A stretch of DNA of 64,000 nt from the NCBI RefSeq assembly GCF_014647675.1, contig NZ_BMPQ01000008.1, positions 84,559 to 148,558 on the forward strand, read 5' to 3'. The translations under genes and the position numbers were made by a program. Positions 1-7,062 of this stretch are shown here, piece by piece (position 1 is the stretch's first letter; every line of letters starts with the position of its first letter). The DNA is from Streptomyces flaveus. Its GTDB lineage: Bacteria; Actinomycetota; Actinomycetes; Streptomycetales; Streptomycetaceae. Under the pieces are notes generated by a model, which did no database searches, was not told the origin of the DNA, and saw nothing but the letters and a program-made list of their open reading frames with translations.

Positions 1-30
1 GCCGGGGCCCTCGAACGTTCCGCGATGCAT
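1..30 (-). CDS. Possible 5' end of a gene leaving the left edge
   Basis: On the minus strand an ATG at 30-28 follows a purine-rich stretch (rc of 33-46, GGGAGGGGGAGG) that would serve as a ribosome binding site. Only ten codons (MHRGTFEGPG) are visible, so no product can be named. Bases 31-303, between this and the DtxR-family gene, show no other gene that I can support. A chance ATG is a real alternative. Confidence 0.25.
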   Translation of the reverse strand, partial: MHRGTFEGPG

Positions 31-303
31 ATGCCTCCCCCTCCCAAGAAAAGACTTACACGCAACCCGTGAATTCGCTGCGCTTCGGATTGGTCAACTG
101 CCCGCAAAGAAAGGCGAGTTGGCAGTCGGGTCATCGATGGCTTCGATGAACGTGGTGCGTCCGCTCACCACAGTGGCTGAGGTGAGCGGCCGTTGCCCCG
201 CACTTCCCTGATGGGCGCCCGGGGCAACCGCCCCACGCCGGAGTCACCCCTTCAGCGATCCCTGCATGGAGGTTGGAACCCTAACCCGACCGATCACTCG
301 GCG

Positions 304-996
304 TCAGCGCTTCGCTACGAAAACATGTGAAGCGGTGTCCGCCTCCAGCTCGGCCGCCTCGCCGCCGCTGCCCACCAGGACGCCGCCCGCCGACTCCGTC
401 ACGCTGACCACCGAGCCGGGCTGCACGCCGGCCCGCCGCAGCGTGTACATCAGCTGGGCGTCCGTCTGGATGGGCTCGCCGATGCGGCGTACGACGACCG
501 TCTTGCCGTCGGTCCCGGGGTCCAGGTCGGCGAGCGAGACCATGCCCTCGTCCAGGAACGGGTCCGCGCCGTCCTTCTCGCCCAGCTCCTCCAGGCCCGG
601 GATCGGATTCCCGTACGGCGACTCGGTCGGGTGGCGCAGCAGCTCCAGGACGCGACGCTCGACCGCCTCACTCATCACGTGCTCCCAGCGGCAGGCCTCG
701 GCGTGCACCTGCTCCCACTCCAGACCGATCACGTCGACGAGCAGGCACTCCGCGAGACGGTGCTTGCGCATCACGCGCGTGGCCAGCCGACGGCCCTCGT
801 CCGTGAACTCCAGGTGCCGGTCACTGGCGACCGCCACCAGGCCGTCACGCTCCATCCGCGCCACCGTCTGGCTGACGGTCGGCCCGCTCTGGTCGAGCCG
901 CTCGGCGATACGGGCGCGCATGGGGACCACACCTTCCTCTTCCAGCTCGAGGATGGTGCGGAGATACATCTCCGTGGTGTCGATCAGTCCGGACAT
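304..996 (-). CDS. dmdR1: Iron-dependent repressor, DtxR/IdeR family (DmdR1-like)
   Basis: A 230-residue DtxR-family metalloregulator that represses siderophore and iron-uptake genes when loaded with Fe2+. The N-terminal winged helix (about residues 25-60) is followed by a dimerisation/metal domain and a C-terminal SH3-like domain. The DtxR metal ligands are all visible: M10, C102, E105 and H106 (regulatory site) and H79, E83 and H98 (ancillary site). The ATG at 996 is chosen over upstream in-frame starts because GAGGGG lies just before it and the family begins near this residue. The whole gene is overlapped by a long antisense ORF (266-1012, plus strand), recalling the dmdR1/adm pair described in S. 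coelicolor. No iron box is seen in its own upstream region. Confidence 0.93.
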   Translation of the reverse strand: MSGLIDTTEMYLRTILELEEEGVVPMRARIAERLDQSGPTVSQTVARMERDGLVAVASDRHLEFTDEGRRLATRVMRKHRLAECLLVDVIGLEWEQVHAEACRWEHVMSEAVERRVLELLRHPTESPYGNPIPGLEELGEKDGADPFLDEGMVSLADLDPGTDGKTVVVRRIGEPIQTDAQLMYTLRRAGVQPGSVVSVTESAGGVLVGSGGEAAELEADTASHVFVAKR

Positions 997-1123
997 ACGT
1001 GCCCCTCGATGAGATCTGCCGGAGGCTGAGTGGCTCACCGGCGTGTGCGCTGGCCCTGACGTCAATTCTGACGCATCCCGGTGACAACCGTGCCGCGCGG
1101 CAGGAACCCATGACGGAACCGCT

Positions 1124-1144
1124 CCCACGGCAGTACTGGGACCG
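1124..1144 (+). repeat. Left copy of a 21-bp inverted repeat around the SIS-domain gene
   Basis: These 21 bases are the exact reverse complement of 2108-2128, so a perfect inverted pair brackets the SIS-domain gene with just under 1 kb between. The core contains the perfect palindrome CAGTACTG. The pair could be protein-binding sites, the footprint of a mobile cassette, or a chance-preserved repeat. Confidence 0.7.
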
Positions 1145-1169
1145 CCGCCGAACCCGCCCCGTGGCCGTA

Positions 1170-1199
1170 TTGACAGCGCACTGGTCCAGACCGCAACGT
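1170..1199 (+). promoter_or_regulatory. Likely promoter of the SIS-domain gene with a DasR-like operator
   Basis: TTGACA at 1170-1175 is a perfect -35 hexamer; a weak -10 (CAACGT, 1194-1199) lies 18 bp on. Overlapping the spacer, 1180-1195 reads ACTGGTCCAGACCGCA, matching 13 of 16 positions of the DasR responsive element consensus ACTGGTCTAGACCACT known from Streptomyces. A repressor bound here would block the promoter. The -10 assignment is the weak part. Confidence 0.5.
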
Positions 1200-1202
1200 G
1201 AT

Positions 1203-1224
1203 CCGCGGATCTGCGGATCCGCGG
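1203..1224. promoter_or_regulatory. 9-bp inverted repeat in the SIS gene leader
   Basis: CCGCGGATC (1203-1211), loop TGCG, GATCCGCGG (1216-1224) form a perfect 9-bp dyad, about 110 bp before the start codon and just after the presumed -10 region. It may be a second operator or a hairpin at the start of the mRNA. The rest of 997-1334 shows no gene. Confidence 0.45.
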
Positions 1225-1334
1225 CACGACGGGAGTACGGCTGTGGTGGGGCGCCGGTTCAGCGGCTCACCATCAGTGGCTCACCGAAGGGTTCACCGAC
1301 GCGACACCGACGCGACTTCGAAGGGGCTTCGCCG

Positions 1335-2090
1335 ATGAGCGGGAGCGAGCTGGCCGGGCGGTTCTTCGACGCCGCGATCGGACTGCTGGAGCGGGTGCGG
1401 GACGAGGAGGCCGAGACCATCACGGCCGCCGGCACGCTGATCGCCGACACCGTCGCCGCCGAGGGGCGGCTGTTCGCCTTCGGCGCCGGGCACTCCTCGC
1501 TCGCCGCGCAGGACGTCGTCTACCGGGCGGGCGGCCTCGCCCTGATGAACCTGCTCGCCGTACCGGGTGCCGTCGGCGTGGACGTCATGCCCGCCACACT
1601 CGGCTCCGCCCTGGAACGCGTCGACGGCCTCGCGACCGCCGTCCTCGACACGAGCCCCGCGCGCGCGGGCGACGTACTCGTGATCATCTCCCTCTCCGGC
1701 CGCAACGCCCTCCCCGTCGAGATGGCCCTGCACGCCCGCGAACTCGGCCTCAAGGTCATCGGGGTCACGTCCGTCGCCTACGGCTCCGAGACGAAGTCCC
1801 GGCACTCCTCGGGTACGTACCTGAAGGACCACTGCGACGTCGTACTCGACTCGAAGATCGCGGTCGGCGACGCGGAACTCACCCTCGACACCGTCTCCGC
1901 CCCCTTCGCCCCCGCCTCCACGGTCGTCACCTCGGCCCTGCTCCAGGCGGTGATGGCCACGGCGGCCGGCACCCTCGCGGACCGTGGCATCGAGCCCCCG
2001 CTGCTGCGCTCGGGGAACGTGGACGGTGGCCACGACTGGAACGGCCGCGTCTTCGAGGAGTACGCGGACCGGATCTTCTATCGGCAGTAG
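1335..2090 (+). CDS. SIS-domain protein (UPF0309 family, sugar-phosphate binding)
   Basis: A 251-residue single SIS-domain protein. The sugar-phosphate-binding fold is marked by FGAGHSS near residue 46 and IISLSGRN near residue 117; there is no glutaminase or CBS domain. Relatives are phosphosugar isomerases or binding modules, and the S. coelicolor protein at the same place (SCO4393, UPF0309) is uncharacterised. ATG 1335 was chosen because the SIS homology begins there and AAGGGG lies just upstream; the ORF could begin as early as 999. The DasR-like operator upstream suggests a link to amino-sugar metabolism, which is an inference. Confidence 0.85.
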   Translation: MSGSELAGRFFDAAIGLLERVRDEEAETITAAGTLIADTVAAEGRLFAFGAGHSSLAAQDVVYRAGGLALMNLLAVPGAVGVDVMPATLGSALERVDGLATAVLDTSPARAGDVLVIISLSGRNALPVEMALHARELGLKVIGVTSVAYGSETKSRHSSGTYLKDHCDVVLDSKIAVGDAELTLDTVSAPFAPASTVVTSALLQAVMATAAGTLADRGIEPPLLRSGNVDGGHDWNGRVFEEYADRIFYRQ

Positions 2091-2107
2091 AGGCACCGGC
2101 GGGGAGT

Positions 2108-2128
2108 CGGTCCCAGTACTGCCGTGGG
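2108..2128 (-). repeat. Right copy of the 21-bp inverted repeat
   Basis: Exact reverse complement of 1124-1144, with the same CAGTACTG palindrome. It lies in the short gap between the SIS gene and the convergent PAS-domain gene. Confidence 0.7.
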
Positions 2129-2139
2129 GCCGGCGCGGC

Positions 2140-3525
2140 TCAGTCCCGCTCCCGCCGCTCCTCCGCCAGGTCCAGCAGCGCGGCGATCCGTACCCCGACA
2201 TCCTCCGCGTACATCGCGTCGGCCCGCTCGAACTGCGTACGGCTGGCGCCCCGCAGGAACGTCACGACGCCCAGGGTCCGGCCGCGGCTGCGCAGCACCG
2301 CGCACAGGGCGTGCACCGCGTCGGCAGGCCACTGCCGGGCGAGGGCCCACTCACGGATCTGCTCGGGATCGGACGCACCCGCGCTCGCCCGTACGGGACC
2401 GATCCGCTCCACGCACTGGAGGGCGGGATGCCCCTCGGCGTACCGCACGGGCAGTCCGGCGCGTCCATCGGCGGGCAGGCTGGGGCCCGGAGCGCCCGAG
2501 GGCGTGGCGGCGACCCGTACGAGCCGTACCGTCCCCTCCCCGTCGGGCACGGCACCGCCGGACACCCGGTCGATCAGCGCGTGGTCGGCGAACCCGGCCA
2601 GCGAGAAGTCCAGGTGGACGACCGCGGCCTCGGCCGGATCCTCGCACTCGGCCGCCGCGCGCGCGGCACGGTGCAACTGGTTGGCCCGGAACCGCAGCTG
2701 CGAGGCCTCCTGCTCGCTCTGCTTGCTCTCGGTCACGTCCTGGAAGAGCCAGCCGACACCCAGCGGAACGGGCTCTTCCGCGAGCGGCGAGGACAGCCGC
2801 AGGAAGCCGCTCCGCCAGCACCGCCGCTTCTCGCCCTCCGGCGTACGCACGCTCACCCACATCTCGGCGGGCGCGGGCGGCGCCCCCTCGGCGAGCACAT
2901 GCGTGAGCGCGCTCTCCAACTCCTCGACACCCTGCGCGAGCAACTCGCCCAGAGGGCGCCCCAGTACGGCCGTACGCCCTATACCGAGCGCACGAGCCGC
3001 GTGCGCGTTGACGACAGCGGGCCGCAGATCGGCGTCCACGAGCACGACACCCCACGACGCGTCCTCGAGCAACGCCTCGCTCAGCGCGATCGACCGCTCC
3101 AGATCGATCTGCGCGTGCACCTCACTGAAGGCGCAGTAGACGCCCGCGGGCTTCCCGTCCGGTCCGTGCACGGCCGCGGACTGGGTTCGTACGAGGACCC
3201 GTCCGCCGTCCTTGGTGAGCAGCGCGAACTCGTTCACCTGCCGGCCCGGGGCGTGCATCACCGACATCAGCCGGCTCTCGACCTCCTCGGCGTCCGCGGT
3301 CCGCACGGCCCACCCGGCGAACCCGTGCCGCCCGACCGCCTCGTCCGCGCTCCACCCGAGAATCCGCTCCGCCTCACGGTTCCAATGGGTCACGACCCCG
3401 TCGGCGTCGAACGCACACAACGCCGCGTCCATCCCGTCCAGCAAAGCGGCAAGCAGATCGGACCCGTCCCGCTCGGGCTCCTGCGGCCCCAGCTCGTCCG
3501 TGGTCCCACTACGCCGGGAAGCACT
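2140..3525 (-). CDS. PAS/PAS/GAF-type sensory protein
   Basis: A cytoplasmic sensory protein of about 461 residues with no transmembrane segment and no kinase or output domain. Two PAS folds are readable (one around VVTHWNREAERILGW, the second around GVVLVDADLRPAVVN and ending in LFQDVTESK), followed by a GAF-like C-terminal half with a DRVSGG motif and LGVVTFLR. The GTG at 3525 is preferred since AGGGGG lies 6 nt upstream; an in-frame GTG at 3603 would add 26 residues of poor quality. It may pair with the PP2C phosphatase encoded divergently, as PAS/GAF regulators often act with such phosphatases; that pairing is inferred from position only. Confidence 0.8.
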   Translation of the reverse strand, partial: SASRRSGTTDELGPQEPERDGSDLLAALLDGMDAALCAFDADGVVTHWNREAERILGWSADEAVGRHGFAGWAVRTADAEEVESRLMSVMHAPGRQVNEFALLTKDGGRVLVRTQSAAVHGPDGKPAGVYCAFSEVHAQIDLERSIALSEALLEDASWGVVLVDADLRPAVVNAHAARALGIGRTAVLGRPLGELLAQGVEELESALTHVLAEGAPPAPAEMWVSVRTPEGEKRRCWRSGFLRLSSPLAEEPVPLGVGWLFQDVTESKQSEQEASQLRFRANQLHRAARAAAECEDPAEAAVVHLDFSLAGFADHALIDRVSGGAVPDGEGTVRLVRVAATPSGAPGPSLPADGRAGLPVRYAEGHPALQCVERIGPVRASAGASDPEQIREWALARQWPADAVHALCAVLRSRGRTLGVVTFLRGASRTQFERADAMYAEDVGVRIAALLDLAEERRERD

Positions 3526-3785
3526 CACCTGGCACCCCCTGCAGGCCGTGTCGGCGTGTCGTGCGCGGTAGGCCCGCGCGCCCGTTCCCTCACTGCGAAT
3601 CACTCACTAGTAATCATTCAACTCGAACGTGACGCAGCACACACCGGGTTCCCACAAGATTGAAGAAAATCGTTGCACGCCAGAAGTGGAGTACCGCGCG
3701 CCTGGAGCATGACGCACGACTCCTCCAGGAGTACGCGGACCTCATCGCAATCACCCAGGTCGCCGAATGAAGGCGGTGGCATGCG

Positions 3786-4532
3786 GTGCCGCACGTCACT
3801 GTGAGCGCGTTGAGCCATCCCGGGCCGATCCGCGACCGGAACGAGGACAGCCTTGTCATCGGCCCGTGGACGTTGCCCTGCACCGTGACCGAAAATCCGC
3901 AGACGCTGGTGTTCCCGCTCGGTACACCCCTGGTCGTCGCGGTCGCCGACGGCATGGGCGGGCATCCCGGGGGCGAGGTGGCCAGTGCTCTCGTCACCCA
4001 CCGGCTCGCGGTGACAGGACCCGTCCTGAACAGCGAGGACGCCGTCCGTGATGCGCTGCACACCTGCAATCGCGAGATATACGAAGCGGCAGGCGTCCAC
4101 GGCGACGATCTCGCCACCATGGGCACAACAGTCGCCGGTGTGGTCGTGATGCCCGAATCGCTGCTGGCGTTCAGCGTGGACGACAGCCGGGTCTTCGCCG
4201 CCCCGCAGGACGGACTGCGCCAGGTGAGCGTGGACGACAACCCGTCGCTCGAACCGGGGCAGCGCACCACCTCCCTGCCGACACAGTCGCTCGGCGGCGC
4301 CCTGCGGTACCGCGAAGTCACCCCTCACCTGACGGCCTCGCCCCTGGCGCCCGGCGACCCGTATCTCATCTGCACCGACGGCCTGACCGACCCACTGCCG
4401 GACGACGTCCTCGACCGCCTGCTGCGGGAGTATGACGACGCCCGGGCCGTCTTCGAGCTGTGGAAGGCCGCCATCGAGGCAGGCGGCCCCGACAACATCA
4501 CACTCGCGCTCGTACGCGTCTCGGACGATTAG
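3786..4532 (+). CDS. PP2C-family serine/threonine phosphatase
   Basis: A 248-residue metal-dependent protein phosphatase, soluble, without transmembrane or sensory extensions. Motifs run in family order: RDRNED near residue 16 (first metal-binding Asp), DGMGG at 55-59, ICTDGLTD near 196 and GGPDNITL near 235. The GTG start at 3786 follows GAAGGCGGTGG. It lies divergent from a PAS/GAF protein and just upstream of two small lipoproteins. The substrate is unknown; PP2C enzymes in Streptomyces commonly reverse Ser/Thr kinase phosphorylation or act on anti-anti-sigma factors. Confidence 0.9.
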   Translation: MPHVTVSALSHPGPIRDRNEDSLVIGPWTLPCTVTENPQTLVFPLGTPLVVAVADGMGGHPGGEVASALVTHRLAVTGPVLNSEDAVRDALHTCNREIYEAAGVHGDDLATMGTTVAGVVVMPESLLAFSVDDSRVFAAPQDGLRQVSVDDNPSLEPGQRTTSLPTQSLGGALRYREVTPHLTASPLAPGDPYLICTDGLTDPLPDDVLDRLLREYDDARAVFELWKAAIEAGGPDNITLALVRVSDD

Positions 4533-4619
4533 CCGGTTCGTGCCCAACAGAGGAACCGGACCAGGCCACCGCGCTGTCTTCAAGGACACCATCCGATCTG
4601 GCGGTACGGGGGACTCCTG

Positions 4620-4904
4620 ATGAGGCGTGTACGAGCATCGGTCTGGGCCGCGGCCCTGGCGCTGACTGCGGGAAGCCTTCTTGTGGGCTGTTCGCAGGAG
4701 TACGACGACAAGCGGGGCATGGGTGACGCCCCGGTGCAGGGCCGTGAGGGTGACGACAGCCCGGCCGAGGTGTACAACATGCCGGACGGCTTCGGGAATC
4801 TCGCCACCAAGTGCGTGGGGCACGGCTTCCGCGCGTACGTCACGACGAACGCCGGCGCTCCGTCGAACGTCCAGATCGTCGAGGACAAGTCATGCGCAAG
4901 CTGA
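4620..4904 (+). CDS. Small lipoprotein, copy 1 of a tandem pair
   Basis: A 94-residue protein with a typical lipoprotein signal: basic start (MRRVR), hydrophobic segment and lipobox LLVGC with the acylated Cys at residue 24. The mature part has an acidic/basic linker (CSQEYDDKRGMGDAPV) and a block AEVYNMPDGFGNLATKCVG that is nearly identical in the next gene. A second Cys pair could form a disulfide outside the membrane. Function unknown. Its 3' end overlaps the next start by 13 nt, so translation is probably coupled. Confidence 0.8.
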   Translation: MRRVRASVWAAALALTAGSLLVGCSQEYDDKRGMGDAPVQGREGDDSPAEVYNMPDGFGNLATKCVGHGFRAYVTTNAGAPSNVQIVEDKSCAS

Positions 4905-5275
4905 GCATGACGGCAGGGCCGCGGTCGGGGAAGCGCCGCCCGCGGCCTTGTCAGCGCCGTCGGCGCCCGGCGCAAGCGGGCGTCGCCACCTGCGGTGCGC
5001 TGCTGCTCGCCGTCCTGCTCACCGGCTGCTCCCAGGAGCACGACGACGAGCGAGGCAAGGGCGACGCCCCGGTGAAGGGAAACGCGGGCGAGGACACCGC
5101 GGCGGAGGTCTACAACTTCCCGGACGGCTTCGGAAACCTCGCCACGAAGTGTGTCGGGAACGGCAAGCGGGGCTACGCCACCACAAAGTTCGAGCAGGCG
5201 GAGGACAAGGAAGACGTCGTGATCATTCCGGCGAACGCGGTGATCGTCGACGACCCGGAATGCTCGGCACCGTGA
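4892..5275 (+). CDS. Small lipoprotein, copy 2 of a tandem pair
   Basis: A 127-residue lipoprotein paralogous to the preceding gene. It has a longer arginine-rich N-terminus, a hydrophobic stretch and lipobox LLTGC, then CSQEHDDERGKGDAPV and YNFPDGFGNLATKCVG, followed by a C-terminal tail rich in Asp and Glu that copy 1 lacks. ATG 4892 is chosen for the GAGGAC site 5 nt upstream; ATG 4907 is an alternative. The shared block points to a tandem duplication with divergence of signal and tail. Function unknown. Confidence 0.8.
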   Translation: MRKLSMTAGPRSGKRRPRPCQRRRRPAQAGVATCGALLLAVLLTGCSQEHDDERGKGDAPVKGNAGEDTAAEVYNFPDGFGNLATKCVGNGKRGYATTKFEQAEDKEDVVIIPANAVIVDDPECSAP

Positions 5276-5340
5276 CGGAAACCGCTATCCCACGACAGCA
5301 AGCCGGATCGGCGTATATCCCGCGCACTCCGAGGGGGCGC

Positions 5341-5502
5341 CCGGTCGCTGATGCGTGGGCGGTGGCAGCCCAGCGGATGGTCCGGGTGGTGCCCCGGCCG
5401 CTCGGGCAGCAGGGCCACGAATTGGCCCAGAGTGGTTCGGTCAGCCGTGATGGCAGTACAGGCACAGGTCTCCCCGGTGATCACAGAGCGTCGCAACTCC
5501 AT
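5341..5502 (-). pseudogene. Possible N-terminal remnant of an IS5-type transposase
   Basis: Reading minus from an ATG at 5502, residues 25-54 (FVALLPERP...HPLGCHRPRISDR) resemble the N-terminus of Streptomyces IS5-type transposases; the similarity stops near 5341 and no catalytic part follows. The rest of 5276-5567 shows no gene. The assignment is from memory of the motif and is tentative. Confidence 0.35.
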
Positions 5503-5567
5503 GATCGCCAGGACCTGTGCCTGCCTTGCGACCGAGGTGCCATCACCGCGCCTGTCTGCGCGACCTC

Positions 5568-6398
5568 TTAGGGGCGCGGCACCGGGACCGGCGCCAAGTC
5601 CGCGACGACCGCCGCGTGGTCCGATGGCCATACGCCGTCGACGGGGCCGTCGCCCGCGCGGTGGACCGAGCGGACGTGGCCGAGGGCGTCCGGGCCCGGT
5701 GGACCGACGTGGATGTAGTCGATCCGGACGTCGGGATTGCCGGGCTTGATGTAGGGATTGGCCGCGATCCAAGTGGCCGCCGGCGCCCCTGGAGCCGCGT
5801 ACTCCCAGGCGTCGAGGAACACCTGACCGGGGACGGCCGGTGCCGTTTTGTAGCCGCCGAACAGCCGGATCTCGTCCGAGTCGGGCCAAGCGTTGAAATC
5901 GCCGGTGACGACCGGCGGAAACGCCGTCCCGCCACGATGATCCGCGACGAACCCGGCAAGCACGCGGACCTGTTCGCACCGCACTGCCGAAGCGTGAGTG
6001 AGGGAGGTCAGGTGGGTCGTGAAGAACGGCACCGGATGAGCCGGTGCGTCCAGCCGCGTATACAGCGCCAGCCGCCCGTCGTCCTCCCCGTCAGGCTTGG
6101 GCAACCGCACCACCGCCCGGTCCACGATGGGCCACCGGCTGAGCACGGCATCGCCGAGATCGACCGTCGAGTCCCCGAGCCGCCGCTGCCACCACTCGGG
6201 CGCCTCCGAAGCGGCCCACGTCCAGTACAGCCCCAACTCGTCCGCCAGCCACTCCGCCAGGTTCTCCCCGCCACAGGCCCACACCTCCTGCAGCCCGACC
6301 ACATCCGGCCGCAAGTCCCGCAGAACAGCCAGAATCGCCTTCCGCCGCCGCTCCCACGGCCCGAACCGCCACCACAGGTTCCACGTCACCACGCGCAT
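5568..6398 (-). CDS. Endonuclease/exonuclease/phosphatase family protein
   Basis: A 276-residue member of the EEP (DNase I-like/sphingomyelinase-like) fold. The ordered motifs are VTWNLWW at residue 4 (Asn), LQEVW near 37 (metal-binding Glu), TTHLTSL near 127, GDFNAWPDS near 165, IDYIHV near 225 and SDHAAV near 255 (catalytic His). No signal peptide or membrane segment is present, so it should act in the cytoplasm. The family hydrolyses phosphodiester or phosphomonoester bonds in nucleic acids, phospholipids or inositol phosphates; the substrate cannot be told. ATG 6398 is the natural start since MRVVTWN is the usual N-terminus. Confidence 0.88.
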   Translation of the reverse strand: MRVVTWNLWWRFGPWERRRKAILAVLRDLRPDVVGLQEVWACGGENLAEWLADELGLYWTWAASEAPEWWQRRLGDSTVDLGDAVLSRWPIVDRAVVRLPKPDGEDDGRLALYTRLDAPAHPVPFFTTHLTSLTHASAVRCEQVRVLAGFVADHRGGTAFPPVVTGDFNAWPDSDEIRLFGGYKTAPAVPGQVFLDAWEYAAPGAPAATWIAANPYIKPGNPDVRIDYIHVGPPGPDALGHVRSVHRAGDGPVDGVWPSDHAAVVADLAPVPVPRP

Positions 6399-6609
6399 GC
6401 GCGCCCTGCCTTCCCGAGATCACCGGTGCCTCCGGCCGAGCCCCCGTCCAGATCACCTTCTACACGTCGGCCGGCACAAGTACGCGGCAGCCGGGACAAG
6501 CTGATTCGACGTGCGTCGAGAGCCACTCCCCTTTCGACCGCCCGTGGACGACTTGCGAACTGTTCGCGGCCGGGCGCCGCGTCGCCATCATCTCCACGCT
6601 GGCCTTGCC

Positions 6610-6653
6610 TTGACAGATCATGGAACTAGGAGCTTAAAGTGCTAGGCAACTAG
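6610..6653 (+). promoter_or_regulatory. Promoter and candidate operator of the GntR/ABC operon
   Basis: TTGACA at 6610-6615 and TAAAGT at 6635-6640 give a -35/-10 pair with a long 19-bp spacer. The tetramer CTAG, rare in Streptomyces DNA, occurs three times in 28 bp (6626-6629, 6642-6645, 6650-6653), the last two as CTAG-GCAA-CTAG. YtrA-type GntR regulators usually repress their own operon, so these are likely half-sites. Confidence 0.5.
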
Positions 6654-6669
6654 ATAAATGGAGGAACTG

Positions 6670-7062
6670 ATGATTGAGTTCCACCTGGACAGCCGGTCCG
6701 GCCTCTCCCCGTACCAACAGTTGGTCCAGCAGGTGCGCCACGCGCTGCGCCTGGGCCTGCTGGAGGAGGGTGATCGGCTTCCGACGGTCAAGGAGGTCGT
6801 GGGCCGGTTGGCGATCAACCCGAACACGGTGCTCAAGGCGTACCGGGAGCTGGAGCACGACGGCCTGGTGGCCGCCCGGCCAGGGGTGGGCACGTTCGTG
6901 ACCCGGACGCTGGCCGACGCCTCGCTCGCCGCGCACGGACCGCTCCGCAAGGACCTGCAGCGCTGGCTGACCAAGGCCCGCCTGGCCGGCCTCGACGAGG
7001 AATCCATCGAGGCCCTGTTCATGAACACCTTTCGGAACGCCGCCGGAGAGGACGTAGCGTGA
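6670..7062 (+). CDS. GntR-family regulator, YtrA subfamily
   Basis: A 130-residue regulator with an N-terminal winged helix (LSPYQQLVQQVRHALR, then LPTVKEVVGRLAINPNTVLKAYRELE) and only a short C-terminal helical tail, the mark of the YtrA subfamily. ATG 6670 is preferred over ATG 6658 since GGAGGA (6660-6665) precedes it. Its stop overlaps the GTG of the ABC ATPase, so the three genes form an operon. Such regulators repress their own ABC transporter operon and respond to cell-envelope stress in several Gram-positive bacteria. Confidence 0.9.
   Translation: MIEFHLDSRSGLSPYQQLVQQVRHALRLGLLEEGDRLPTVKEVVGRLAINPNTVLKAYRELEHDGLVAARPGVGTFVTRTLADASLAAHGPLRKDLQRWLTKARLAGLDEESIEALFMNTFRNAAGEDVA

Noticed and set aside
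3526-3603. Upstream start for the PAS-domain protein
   Set aside because: The in-frame GTG at 3603 adds 26 residues without homology and lacks a ribosome binding site, whereas the GTG at 3525 has one.
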